This document shows positions 43,927 to 52,702 of a DNA stretch of 64,000 bases, one piece after another. The position numbers and the translations under genes were made by a program. Each line of letters opens with the position of its first letter. Position 1 is the stretch's first letter. The notes under the pieces were generated by a model. The model was not told where the DNA came from and ran no database searches. It saw only the letters and a list, made by a program, of their open reading frames with translations. This DNA comes from Kitasatospora viridis (lineage in GTDB: Bacteria; Actinomycetota; Actinomycetes; Streptomycetales; Streptomycetaceae), in assembly GCF_007829815.1 (NCBI RefSeq), contig NZ_VIWT01000005.1, forward strand, positions 1-64,000. The letters are read 5' to 3'.

Positions 43927-43960
43927 CACGCCCCGTGACCGGGTCCGGTCGCGGGGCGTG
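43927..43960 (+). terminator. 14-bp hairpin after precursor gene (partial terminator)
   Basis: CACGCCCCGTGACC pairs with GGTCGCGGGGCGTG (one T-G wobble) around loop GGGTCC, followed shortly by ACTTTTCT. It would end most transcripts after the peptide gene while letting some continue into the TPR gene, a usual way to set peptide/enzyme ratio in RiPP operons. It also contains the upstream GTG at 43958, arguing against that as the TPR start. Confidence 0.7.
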
Positions 43961-43984
43961 TCGGCCACTTTTCTGAAGGGGCGG

Positions 43985-46516
43985 GTGGCACAGCGCGTGA
44001 ACCGGTGGGAATTCAGTCGCGGAATAGTCGGGGTGAACGCGCCGAGCTGGCTCACCTTCGAGGTGCACCGGCCGTATTTCGACGGCGCGGAATCGGCGGC
44101 GACGGTCATTCAGGCGCGGGCCGCCGTACTGGCCGCCCGGCGTTTCGAACGGCGTTCGCCCACCGCGCTGCGATTCGGGATGACCATGCCGGCGAGCTAC
44201 CGGCGGCTGCTGGTGGAGGAGTCCCGGCTGACCGCCTACCGGGCCGCCCGGCCGGGCGACCTGCCGGACCAGCTGGCCTCGCCCGCGTGGCGGCGGCTCG
44301 CAGCAGCCCACCGGCGGCACACCGAGCTGGACCAGGTGGACCGGGCGGGCCTGGCGCACTGGCTGGTCGCCGCCTGCCTGCCCGCGGCGGTCTTCGAGGA
44401 CGTGCTGCCGGCGGACCTTTCGCCGGAGCGCTGCCAGGACCCGGTCGCGGCCGGGCTGCAGGCGGCCCGCGCGGTCGCGCTGTTCGCCGTCGAGGGGCTC
44501 TCCGAGCGCACCGCGGCCGCCTACCGGCCGCTGGTCGAGCGGCCCGCGCCCACCGTCGCCCACGTCCAGGCGGTGGCCGGCTGGGGCTACCTGCTGGCCC
44601 GGCACGCCGGTGACGACGCGGCCGCGCCGCAGCTGCTGGAGCGGGCCCGCGAACTGCTGAAGGAGATCGAGGGCGAGCTCACCGCCTTCGAGCGCACCGT
44701 GCTCACCGCCCGCCTGGCGCTGCGCGAGGTGATGGCCGCCGAGCGGCACCAGGACTTCGCCGGCGCCCGGGCACTGCTGGCCGGGGTGCGGCAGGAGGTG
44801 GCCGGCCTGGCGGCGCCGGACGAGGACGACGCCCTGGTGCTGCTGGAGACCCGGCGCCGACTGGTCGACCGCGCCCTGGAGATCGCCGTCCGGCTCGGCG
44901 ACACCGAGGCCGAACGGGAGGCGCTGGCCGAGGGGTTGGCGCTCGACCCGTGGGACGTGAAGATCCGCATGCAGGCCGCGCAGTCCCACGAGCGGGCGGG
45001 TGAGCACGAGCAGGCGCTGGCCGGCTACCTGCACGCGGCCCGGCTCGGCCCGTTCGGCACCGCCTTCGCCCTGCTGCGGGCCGCCGGCTGCGCCCGCGAG
45101 CTCGGCCACCGGGAGTTCGCCCGGGTGCTGGACGAGCGCGCCTTCCGGGCCGCGCCGCGCGCCTCCGCGACCCGGGACGCCCTGGTGACGGCCTGTCGGC
45201 AGGACGGCGACGAGCCGCTCGCCGAGCTGGTGGCGCGCGCCGCCACCCGCGACCCGCAGCGGCCCTACGCCAACAACTGGCACTACCGGATGTACGCCTC
45301 CTACTTCAACCTGGGCGAGTCCGAGTCGCCCGGCCTCTACGCCCGACTGCCCAGCCTGGCCTACGTGTTCGCCGAGCGCGGGGAGCGCCCGGAGGTGAAC
45401 TGGCAGCGCCTGATGCCGCCCGCCTTCCGGGGCAACCTGATCCGCGAGTCCGGCCTGACGGAGTTCGCCGTCGCCCATCCGGCCGACCTGCCGGACCGGC
45501 TGCGCACCCCGCAGTGGGACCGACTCTGCGCCTGGGTCGCCGACTTCGACCAGCTCGACACCGAACAGCAGCACCAGGTCGGCGTGGTGCTGTACCGGAT
45601 CGGCTTCGCCCGGCTGGTGCTGGAGCTGATCCCGCCCCGCCCGGCGGAGGACCTGCGCACCCCGGCCGAACTGCGCCTGCACCACTGGCGCGACACGGTC
45701 CGCTACGTGGCCGCCGTGGGCACGGCGGTGGCCGCGCCGCATACCTCCTTCGCGATCGCCGACCACCCCGCCTGCCCCACCCACCTGCGGTTCGTGATCG
45801 CCGTGTTCGCGGTGGTGTTCCACGCCCGCGAGACCAAGTCGGTGGAGCAGGCCCGGCGGTGGCGGGAGACGGGCGCCGCCGCGCTGGCGGAGCTGCTGGC
45901 GGACCCGGGCTACTCGCCGTTCGAGAAGACCATGATGGAGAGCCGCTTCTACCGCAGCGTCAGCTTCGTGCCGTTCATGGTCAAGGACCGGGCCTGGCTG
46001 GGCCGCGACATGGACCGGGCGGAGGAGCTGGCCAGGCTGGCACCGGCCGAGGGCGAGTACCAGGAGTTCCTGAAGCGCGAGAACCTGCGGGCGTGCGTGG
46101 AGAGCCGCTCCAAGGAGTGCTACGCGTTCGGCGAGGACGAGTGGGGCGACCGGCTGGTCGCCGAGGCGCTGGAGCTCGACCGCTACGAGCCCAAGACCCA
46201 CATCGAGGTCGCGGAGAGCCTGCTGCGGCGCGGCCTGCCCCGGGAGGCGGCGGACGGCTACCTGCGCACCGCCCGGCTGGGCCCGGTCTCCACCGCCCTC
46301 GGGTACGCCTCGGCCGCCGAGTGCCTGCGCCGGGCCGACCTGCCGGTGCTCGCCGAGGACTGCTACCTCCAGGCGCTGCGGCTCGACCCGTTCGCGATCT
46401 CGGCCGCCCGCGGCTGGGCGCAGGTCGGCGGGGCCGGCGGGATGGGCGAGCTGGCCCGCACGTACCTGGCCGACCTGGAGGCCTGGGGCGAGGCGCGCCG
46501 GACGGCGACGTCATGA
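43985..46516 (+). CDS. large two-lobe TPR protein, candidate RiPP maturation factor
   Basis: The roughly 843-residue protein is an internal duplication. In lobe 1, FGMTMPASYRRLLVEESRLT and RPGDLPDQLASPAWRRL match LMPPAFRGNLIRESGLTEFA and HPADLPDRLRTPQWDRL in lobe 2. Each lobe ends in TPR helices (DPWDVKIRMQAAQSHERAGE; DRYEPKTHIEVAESLLRRGL). No catalytic motif is recognised. GTG 43985 is chosen because it follows AAGGGGCGG; GTG 43997 and GTG 43958 are alternatives, the last lying inside the hairpin. It may bind the leader peptide and bring enzymes together, or be a new enzyme type. It follows the candidate precursor by 75 bp and precedes the aminopeptidase by 58 bp. Confidence 0.7.
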   Translation: MAQRVNRWEFSRGIVGVNAPSWLTFEVHRPYFDGAESAATVIQARAAVLAARRFERRSPTALRFGMTMPASYRRLLVEESRLTAYRAARPGDLPDQLASPAWRRLAAAHRRHTELDQVDRAGLAHWLVAACLPAAVFEDVLPADLSPERCQDPVAAGLQAARAVALFAVEGLSERTAAAYRPLVERPAPTVAHVQAVAGWGYLLARHAGDDAAAPQLLERARELLKEIEGELTAFERTVLTARLALREVMAAERHQDFAGARALLAGVRQEVAGLAAPDEDDALVLLETRRRLVDRALEIAVRLGDTEAEREALAEGLALDPWDVKIRMQAAQSHERAGEHEQALAGYLHAARLGPFGTAFALLRAAGCARELGHREFARVLDERAFRAAPRASATRDALVTACRQDGDEPLAELVARAATRDPQRPYANNWHYRMYASYFNLGESESPGLYARLPSLAYVFAERGERPEVNWQRLMPPAFRGNLIRESGLTEFAVAHPADLPDRLRTPQWDRLCAWVADFDQLDTEQQHQVGVVLYRIGFARLVLELIPPRPAEDLRTPAELRLHHWRDTVRYVAAVGTAVAAPHTSFAIADHPACPTHLRFVIAVFAVVFHARETKSVEQARRWRETGAAALAELLADPGYSPFEKTMMESRFYRSVSFVPFMVKDRAWLGRDMDRAEELARLAPAEGEYQEFLKRENLRACVESRSKECYAFGEDEWGDRLVAEALELDRYEPKTHIEVAESLLRRGLPREAADGYLRTARLGPVSTALGYASAAECLRRADLPVLAEDCYLQALRLDPFAISAARGWAQVGGAGGMGELARTYLADLEAWGEARRTATS

Positions 46517-46574
46517 CGGTCCGTCGGACCCATCCAGCCGTGACGACCTGTCCGACCGACCGGGAGGCACGATC

Positions 46575-48032
46575 ATGACGGTCCGTTGGGAGCTGCGCGC
46601 GGCACCGCACCCGGACACCGAGGCCGTGGTGCGGCCGGTGTGGGCGGGGGAGCCGCTGGACGGCCTGCCCGCCGCGCTGGCCGACGGCCTGTCACCCGCC
46701 TACCTGGCGGCGGCCGGCTTCGCCGGCGGCCTCGGCCAGGTGCTGCACCTGCCCGGCGCCCCGGCGACGGTGCTGCTCGGGCTGGGTCCGCGCCCGCCGG
46801 CCGGCGCGGGGCCGGCGGCGGCCGCGGCGGCGGTCCGCACCGCCGCCGCCGGGCTGGCCCGGGCCGTCCGGCCGTACCGGCACCTCGCCGTGCACCCGCC
46901 GGCCGCAGTGCCGCTGCGGCCGCTGGTCGAGGGCTACGTGCTCGGCGGCTACCGGTTCGTCAAGTACCGCAGCACGGCCGAGGCACCGCCGCACCAGCGG
47001 ATCGACCTGCTCGCCCCGGACACCGAGCCGGCCCGCCGGTCGGTGGCCGAGGGGTGCGACCTGGCCGGAGCCGTCCTGCTGGCCCGCGACCTGGTCAACG
47101 AGCCGGGCGAGGCGCTGACCCCGCCGGTCTTCGCCGAACGCGCCGCCGCGGTGGCCGAGCGCTCCGGCCTGGTCTGCGAGGTCTGGGACGCGGAGCGGAT
47201 CGCGGCCGAGAAGCTGGGCGGGCTGCTCGGCGTCAGCCGGGGCTCGCTGCTGCCGCCGCGGCTGGTCCGGCTCGGCTACCGGCCGGCCGGCTGGAGCCGG
47301 CGGATCGCGCTGGTCGGCAAGGGCGTCACCTTCGACGCCGGCGGCCTGTCGCTGAAGCCGAACGCCCACCTGGCGGGCATGAAGGCCGACATGGCCGGGG
47401 CGGCAGCCGTGCTGGGCGCGATGTCGGCGCTCGGCGCGCTCGGCTGCCGGGTCGCGGTGGACGCCTGGCTGCCGCTGACCGAGAACATGCCGAACGCCGA
47501 TCCGATCCGGGTCGGCGACGTGCTGGTGATGCGGGACGGCACCACCGTGGAGATCTGCCACGCGGACGCCGAGGGGCGGTTGATCATGGCCGACGCCCTG
47601 GTGCTGGCCGGCGAGACCGCGCCCGACGCGATCATCGACCTGGCCACCCTCACGGACGCGGCGGCCGTCGCCCTGGGCCGCCGGATCGCCGCGGTGATGG
47701 GCACCGACCGGGCCCTGCTGGACGCCCTGACCTCGGCCGCCGAGCGGGCCGGCGAGCCGCTCTGGCCGCTCCCGCTGCCGGACGCCTACCGGCCCCAACT
47801 GCGCTCGAAGGTCGCCGACCTGGTCAACTACACGCTCGGCACCCGGCACGGCACCGCGCTGCTGGCCGGCCTGTTCCTGCGCGAGTTCGTGCCGGCCGGC
47901 GTGCCGTGGGCGCACCTGGACATCCAGGGCACGGCGCTGTGCGAGGCGGACGACGGCGAGTGGGTCGCGGGCGGCACCGGATTCGGGGTGCGCACGCTGA
48001 TCGAACTGCTCACGGCTCCGCCCACGACCTGA
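46575..48032 (+). CDS. M17 leucyl aminopeptidase family protein
   Basis: The 485-residue protein has the M17 dizinc site: VGKGVTFDAGGLSLKP (about 247-262, Lys and first Asp), KADMAGAAAVLG, and CHADAEGRLIMADAL (about 326-340) in place of the usual NTDAEGRL; the metal-binding Asp and Glu and catalytic Arg are kept. These peptidases trim N-terminal residues; BotP of bottromycin is a RiPP-processing example, so removal of leader residues from the nearby peptide is plausible. The first 150 residues are the usual variable N-domain. ATG 46575 has GGGAGGCAC upstream. The gene ends at a very strong hairpin. A Streptomyces housekeeping pepA would normally be elsewhere, making this a specialised copy. 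Confidence 0.83.
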   Translation: MTVRWELRAAPHPDTEAVVRPVWAGEPLDGLPAALADGLSPAYLAAAGFAGGLGQVLHLPGAPATVLLGLGPRPPAGAGPAAAAAAVRTAAAGLARAVRPYRHLAVHPPAAVPLRPLVEGYVLGGYRFVKYRSTAEAPPHQRIDLLAPDTEPARRSVAEGCDLAGAVLLARDLVNEPGEALTPPVFAERAAAVAERSGLVCEVWDAERIAAEKLGGLLGVSRGSLLPPRLVRLGYRPAGWSRRIALVGKGVTFDAGGLSLKPNAHLAGMKADMAGAAAVLGAMSALGALGCRVAVDAWLPLTENMPNADPIRVGDVLVMRDGTTVEICHADAEGRLIMADALVLAGETAPDAIIDLATLTDAAAVALGRRIAAVMGTDRALLDALTSAAERAGEPLWPLPLPDAYRPQLRSKVADLVNYTLGTRHGTALLAGLFLREFVPAGVPWAHLDIQGTALCEADDGEWVAGGTGFGVRTLIELLTAPPTT

Positions 48033-48075
48033 CCGGCGGCGCGCGACCCACCTCGGTGGGCCGCGCGCCGCCGGT
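48032..48075. terminator. very strong bidirectional terminator
   Basis: ACCGGCGGCGCGCG pairs perfectly with CGCGCGCCGCCGGT (14 bp), and inside it CCCACC pairs with GGTGGG across one mismatch. The structure begins in the stop codon of the aminopeptidase gene and separates it from the convergent ABC permease gene. Confidence 0.8.
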
Positions 48076-48089
48076 CGTCCGTCGGTCGG

Positions 48090-50474
48090 TCACTCCGCGC
48101 GCAGCGCCTGCGCCGTGCGGGCGCGGGCCGCCCAGCCGGCCGGCAGGGCGGCGCCGAGCAGGGTCACGGCCAGGCCGCCCGCGCCGAGCAGGAGCAGCTC
48201 CGGGGCGTGGTAGACGGCGGTGACCACGGTGGGCAGCGGGCTGTCCATGCCGTGGCCGACCATCGGCATGATCAGCGCGTGCAGCGCCATGCCGCCCGGC
48301 ACCCCGAGCGCGCCGCCGACCAGGCCGACGCCGACCACCGAGGTGAGCACCAGGGCGATCACCTGACCCGGCGTCATCCCGACGGCCTTGCAGATCCCGA
48401 GGTCGCGCACCTTCTCGCGGGTGTCCAGCAGCACGGCGTTGAGCACCCCGAGCCCGGCGACCAGCAGCAGCATCGCGGTGAGCATGGCGGCCATCGCGTC
48501 CACGATCAGCACCAGGTGCGGGGTCTCGCTCTGCCGGGGGGCGGCGGAGACGCCCAGCGGGGCCAGCGCGGCGTTCAGCCCGTTCAGGTACGCGGCCTGG
48601 TCGGTGCCCGGCTTCAGGGCGACCTGGTAGGTCCAGACCGGCGGCGCGGTCGGCCCGTCCTGCAACTCGGGCAGGTCGGCGCTGAGCCCCATGCCGCCGT
48701 TGCCGGAGGCGAACGCGGTGCCGACGATCACCGCCCGGACGCTGGTCCCGCCCGCCGTCACGGTCAGCGTGTCGCCCAGCCGGTGGCCGGTGCTGTTCAG
48801 GAAGTGCTGCGCGGCCACCACCTGCCCGGGGCCGGTGAGCCAGTGGCCGGCGACCATGGCGGGGCCGGTGGCGAGCGAGTCGCCGGAGTAGAGCGTGGCC
48901 TGCACGGTGCCGGAGACCCCGGAGACCTGGCCCTGCACACCGGTGACGGCGAAGTAGGTCCGGGTGCCCGGCTGGGCCTTGACCGCGGCGACCAGCCGGG
49001 CCTCCTGCGCGGTGTCCAGCGGCACCGGGTCGGCCCCGCCGCCCGGGCCGCCCTGCCCGGGCCCGCCGGCCGGGAAGACCAGCGGATCGACGGTGACGGA
49101 GTATCCGGCGGCCACGTCCCGGGAGCCGCCGATGGCGTTCGCCGAGGCCGTCAGCCCGGTGGCGAAGGTGGCGGCGACGGTGCCGGCGGCCACCGCGGCG
49201 ACCAGCGCCGCCGAGCGCAGCGGCCGGGCGAACGGGCCGGCCAGACCGTAGCGGACCGGCCGCGGTAGCGGCAGACGGGCCGTCAGCCGGTGCGCCCACC
49301 GGCCGCGCCCGCTGCGCGGCGACCGGCCGACGGACAGCGCGGCCACGGCGCTCAGCCGCCCGGCGCGCAGCGCGGGCAGCAGCGCGGCCAGCGCGACCAC
49401 CAGCAGCGTGCCGCCGCCGACCAGCGCGTCCACCCACCAGGAGACCGTCAGCGAGGTACCGGCGCCGGTCTGCTGGTCCTCCCGCAGCAGCGGGACCGCC
49501 AGCACGTTGCCGGCCAGCACGCCGAGCAGCGCGCCCAGCGCGGCCGGCAGCAGCGCCTGCATCAGGTAGGCCCGGACCACCTGGCCGGGGGTGAACCCGA
49601 GCGCCTTGAGCACCCCGATCCGGCTCAGCCGGGCGGAGACCGCGCCGCTCACCACGCTGGCCACGATGATCACCGACATCGCCAGGCCCAGCCCGCCGAA
49701 GGCCAGCAGGAACGGCGCGATGGACTGCCCGTTCTCGTCGGCGACCAGCTTGGCGTCCAGGTAGGACTGGGTGCCGAGCGCCGCGCCGGCCGGCAGCGCG
49801 GCGGTCAGCGCGGCCCGGTCGGCGTCGATCCGGGCCTGGTCGGGCGTGCCGGTGTAGCGGTAGAGCTGCTGCTCCTGCCGGCCGCCGTCCGGCAGTGCGG
49901 TGACGGTGGCGGGCAGCGCCCAGGCGTCGGCGCTGCCGGTGATCGAGGAGGCCAGGCCGACCACGGTCAGGGTGCTGCCGGCGGTGGTGGTCAGGGTGCT
50001 GCCGAGGGCGAAGTCCGGGCCGTTGTAGGAGGTGGAGACCACCACCTGGCCGGGGGCGGTGGGCCAGTGGCCGAGCACCATGGTGAGGTCGTCCACCGGG
50101 CCGTCGGGTGCCGGCCGGCCCACCAGGTAGAGCTGCGGGCCGGGCTGGTGGCCGGTCAGCTCGGGGGTGAGGGTGGCGCTCGGGAACGGACCGGCGGTCG
50201 CGGTGACCCCCGGCAGCCGCCCGGTGCCGGCCAGCCGGTCCGGGGCGGCGGCGCCGGCGTCCAGCCGCAGGGCGAGCTGGGCGCCGCGCTGCCGGGCGAA
50301 GGCGGAGTCGAACGGGGCGGCGGAGGCGGCCAGCAGCGAGCCGGCCACCACGGCCGAGGTGACGGCGGCCAGGGTGACCAGGGCCAGCACCAGGGTGTGC
50401 AGCTTGCGCCGGGCCACCCCGGCGCGGACCACGGTGGCGACCGCGCCGCGGCGCAGCAGTCGGTGACGGCTCAT
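48090..50474 (-). CDS. FtsX/MacB-type ABC permease (Bce-like)
   Basis: The 794-residue membrane protein has a transmembrane helix near the start (LHTLVLALVTLAAVTSAVVA), an extracytoplasmic domain, then two FtsX domains each with three helices (LAMSVIIVASVVSGAVSARL; LTAMLLLVAGLGVLNAVLLD) and the paired cytoplasmic motifs IGVLKALGFTPGQV and LGICKAVGMTPGQV. Such permeases expel or sense antimicrobial peptides and lipids. ATG 50474 overlaps the ATPase stop by 4 nt. Two-component genes start divergently 173 bp from the ATPase. Next to a candidate RiPP locus it may give immunity. Confidence 0.85.
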   Translation of the reverse strand: MSRHRLLRRGAVATVVRAGVARRKLHTLVLALVTLAAVTSAVVAGSLLAASAAPFDSAFARQRGAQLALRLDAGAAAPDRLAGTGRLPGVTATAGPFPSATLTPELTGHQPGPQLYLVGRPAPDGPVDDLTMVLGHWPTAPGQVVVSTSYNGPDFALGSTLTTTAGSTLTVVGLASSITGSADAWALPATVTALPDGGRQEQQLYRYTGTPDQARIDADRAALTAALPAGAALGTQSYLDAKLVADENGQSIAPFLLAFGGLGLAMSVIIVASVVSGAVSARLSRIGVLKALGFTPGQVVRAYLMQALLPAALGALLGVLAGNVLAVPLLREDQQTGAGTSLTVSWWVDALVGGGTLLVVALAALLPALRAGRLSAVAALSVGRSPRSGRGRWAHRLTARLPLPRPVRYGLAGPFARPLRSAALVAAVAAGTVAATFATGLTASANAIGGSRDVAAGYSVTVDPLVFPAGGPGQGGPGGGADPVPLDTAQEARLVAAVKAQPGTRTYFAVTGVQGQVSGVSGTVQATLYSGDSLATGPAMVAGHWLTGPGQVVAAQHFLNSTGHRLGDTLTVTAGGTSVRAVIVGTAFASGNGGMGLSADLPELQDGPTAPPVWTYQVALKPGTDQAAYLNGLNAALAPLGVSAAPRQSETPHLVLIVDAMAAMLTAMLLLVAGLGVLNAVLLDTREKVRDLGICKAVGMTPGQVIALVLTSVVGVGLVGGALGVPGGMALHALIMPMVGHGMDSPLPTVVTAVYHAPELLLLGAGGLAVTLLGAALPAGWAARARTAQALRAE

Positions 50475-51160
50475 CGGGCCACCACCGCGCGGTCCGCGGC
50501 GATCCGGCCGTCCACCAGGTGCAGCCGCCGGCTCGCGCAGGCCTCGGCCAGCGCGAGGTCGTGGGTGACCAGCAGCACGGTCTGGCCGGACCGGTTCAGG
50601 TCGGTCAGCAGGTCGCGCACCTCGGCGCCGGAGGCGGTGTCCAGCGCGCCGGTCGGCTCGTCGGCCAGCAGCAGGTCCGGACGGTTGATCAGCGCCCGTG
50701 CCACCGCGACCCGTTGCCGCTCCCCGCCGGAGAGCCGGCCCGGGTAGGCCTTGGCGTGCCGGGCGATGCCCAGGGTCTCCAGCAGTTCGGCGGCCCGGGC
50801 GGTGGCCGCGCGCCCGGTCCGGCCGGTCAGTTGGGCCGGCAGCAGGACGTTGTCGGTCACCGTGAGGTCGTCCAGCAGGTTGAAGAACTGGAAGACCATG
50901 CCGATCCGGTCCCGGCGGAACCGGGCCAGCGCCCGTTCGGAGAGCCGGTCGATCCGCTCCCCGGCCACTGTGACGCTGCCCGAGTCCGGCTTGTCCAACC
51001 CGGCCACCAGGTTGAGCAGGGTGGACTTGCCGCTGCCCGAGGGGCCGGTCACCGAGAGCGCCTCGCCCGCCTCGACGGCCAGCGTGAGCGGGCCGAGCGC
51101 GGGGGCGCCGTCCGCGTCGTACTGCCTGGCCGCCTCGGCCAGTTCGATCACCTGGGGCAT
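50471..51160 (-). CDS. ABC transporter ATPase (MacB/LolD type)
   Basis: The 229-residue ATPase has Walker A GPSGSGKSTL (about 39-48), Q-loop VFQFFNLLDDLT, signature LSGGERQRVAVARAL, Walker B LLLADEPTGALD and the switch His in LLVTHDLAL, all intact. It powers the FtsX-type permease encoded directly downstream (4-nt overlap). The LDTASG and FFNLL motifs place it in the MacB/LolD/BceA group that drives mechanical export or resistance rather than classic import. Confidence 0.9.
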   Translation of the reverse strand: MPQVIELAEAARQYDADGAPALGPLTLAVEAGEALSVTGPSGSGKSTLLNLVAGLDKPDSGSVTVAGERIDRLSERALARFRRDRIGMVFQFFNLLDDLTVTDNVLLPAQLTGRTGRAATARAAELLETLGIARHAKAYPGRLSGGERQRVAVARALINRPDLLLADEPTGALDTASGAEVRDLLTDLNRSGQTVLLVTHDLALAEACASRRLHLVDGRIAADRAVVAR

Positions 51161-51254
51161 CGGGGTGTTCCGTCCTCTTCGTGGGTTCCGGCTGTCGGAG
51201 ACGACGGTAGGAGCGGGCCGCGGGCGGGCGCGTCGCCCGCCGCACCGACAATCC

Positions 51255-51272
51255 GTCCTCCGCCGGGAGGAC
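51255..51272. promoter_or_regulatory. inverted repeat between transporter and two-component genes
   Basis: GTCCTCC and GGAGGAC flank GCCG in the 173-bp divergent gap. It sits about 80 bp from the kinase start and 95 bp from the ATPase start and could be the binding site of the response regulator encoded at 52703. Confidence 0.35.
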
Positions 51273-51333
51273 CCGCGCCGGGGTCATCCTCCAGGAGTAC
51301 GCCGCGCGGTCGGCCGGACCGGCGGCTGGACGG

Positions 51334-52689
51334 ATGCGGACCGGTGGGCTCCGTCGGCACAATGTGCCGGTGCTGATCGAAGACGCGCCGCCCGGCTGGC
51401 GGCACCTGATGCGCGAGGCGCTGCGCCGCGACCGCAAGACCCGCTGGCCCGGCCCCCGGGTGCTGCTCATCGAGACGCTGGGCGTGCTGCTGCTCACCGT
51501 CGCGGCGATCGCGCGGGGCACCCACGCCTCGCTCGGCGAGCAGTCCGTCGTCTCGTCGCCCCTCGCGCCGCCCCCGGCGTTCGACCCGTCGGCGCCGTTC
51601 TGCCCCTCGCAGTTCGACGTCCCCAGCATGCCGGTGCCGCTGGAGGCCCGGGACTACCTGCTGCTGGTGCTCACCACGCTGCCGCTGGCGGCCCGCCGCC
51701 GCTACCCGCTGGCGGTCTACTGGGTGGTGCTGGTGGCCGCGGTCAGCGCCCAGGCGTACACGGGCTTCGCGACGTCGGTGGGGCTCGTCGTCGCGGCCTG
51801 GAGCGCGATCCGGTACAGCCCCAACCTGCCGTCGGCGCTGGGCAGTTTCCTGCTCGGCGCGCTGGTCGCGGCCTCCGGCCAGGGCGCGACGCCCGGCCTG
51901 CCGGTGGATCCGACCCGCCCGGCCGTGTGGATCAACCTGGGCGCGCTGGTGGTCGGCGCCGTGCACTACTACCGCCGGGCGGTGCGGGAGAACGCCCGGC
52001 GGCTGGCCGAACTGGAGCGCGAGCAGGCCGAGGCCACCGCCCGCGCACTGGAGGAGGAACGGGCCCGGATCGCCGCCGAGTTGCACGACGTGGTCACCCA
52101 CAACGTCGGCATGATGGTGATCCAGGCCGGCGCGGGCCGCCGGGTGCTGGACAGCTCGCCCGAGCAGACCCGTGAGGCGCTGCTCGCGGTCGAGGCCGCC
52201 GGGCGCGCTGCGATGGCCGAACTGCGCCACGTGATGGGCCTGCTGGCCGCCTCCGCCAGTGGTGAGGCGGCCGCCGGCGGTGAGCCGGAGCTGGAACCGC
52301 AGCCCGGCCTGGACCAGTTGGAGCACCTGGTGGCCCGGGTCCGGGCGGCCGGGCTGCCGGTCGAGCTGGCGCTGGCGCTGCCGGCCGAACCGCTGCCCGC
52401 CGGGGCCGACCTGACGGCCTACCGGGTGGTGCAGGAGGCGCTGACCAACGTGATGAAGCACGCGGTGGGCGCCAGCGCGACGGTCTCGGTGGCGCCGGAC
52501 GGCGACTTCCTGGAGATCGAGGTGGTCAACACGGCCGGCACTCCGGGTCCGCAGGCGGCCACCGGCGGCGGCCGCGGCCTGCTCGGGATGCGCGAGCGGC
52601 TGGCCCTCTATGGTGGGGAGCTGGACGCCCGGCGCCGGATCGGCGGCGGCTACCTGGTCAAGGCCCGGCTGCGCTGGCGCGCCGGGTGA
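51334..52689 (+). CDS. sensor histidine kinase (HisKA_3)
   Basis: The 451-residue kinase has several N-terminal transmembrane helices (about 46-200, including LLIETLGVLLLTVAAIARG), the HisKA_3 phosphorylation helix ARIAAELHDVVTHNVGMMVI, and a HATPase_c domain with VVQEALTNVMKHAVG and GRGLLGMRERLALYGG. This is the NarX/DesK-like class paired with NarL-type regulators. ATG 51334 is used; GTG 51364 is an alternative start. The partner gene begins 13 bp downstream. Divergent placement from the Bce-like transporter suggests it senses an envelope-active peptide and induces the transporter. Confidence 0.87.
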   Translation: MRTGGLRRHNVPVLIEDAPPGWRHLMREALRRDRKTRWPGPRVLLIETLGVLLLTVAAIARGTHASLGEQSVVSSPLAPPPAFDPSAPFCPSQFDVPSMPVPLEARDYLLLVLTTLPLAARRRYPLAVYWVVLVAAVSAQAYTGFATSVGLVVAAWSAIRYSPNLPSALGSFLLGALVAASGQGATPGLPVDPTRPAVWINLGALVVGAVHYYRRAVRENARRLAELEREQAEATARALEEERARIAAELHDVVTHNVGMMVIQAGAGRRVLDSSPEQTREALLAVEAAGRAAMAELRHVMGLLAASASGEAAAGGEPELEPQPGLDQLEHLVARVRAAGLPVELALALPAEPLPAGADLTAYRVVQEALTNVMKHAVGASATVSVAPDGDFLEIEVVNTAGTPGPQAATGGGRGLLGMRERLALYGGELDARRRIGGGYLVKARLRWRAG

Positions 52690-52702
52690 AGGGGGAGAAC
52701 AG

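Noticed and set aside
43814..48032. Bottromycin or lanthipeptide pathway
   Set aside because: M17 peptidase is shared with bottromycin but there is no YcaO; LanB, LanM and LanKC enzymes are absent and the TPR protein does not look like a LanB dehydratase.
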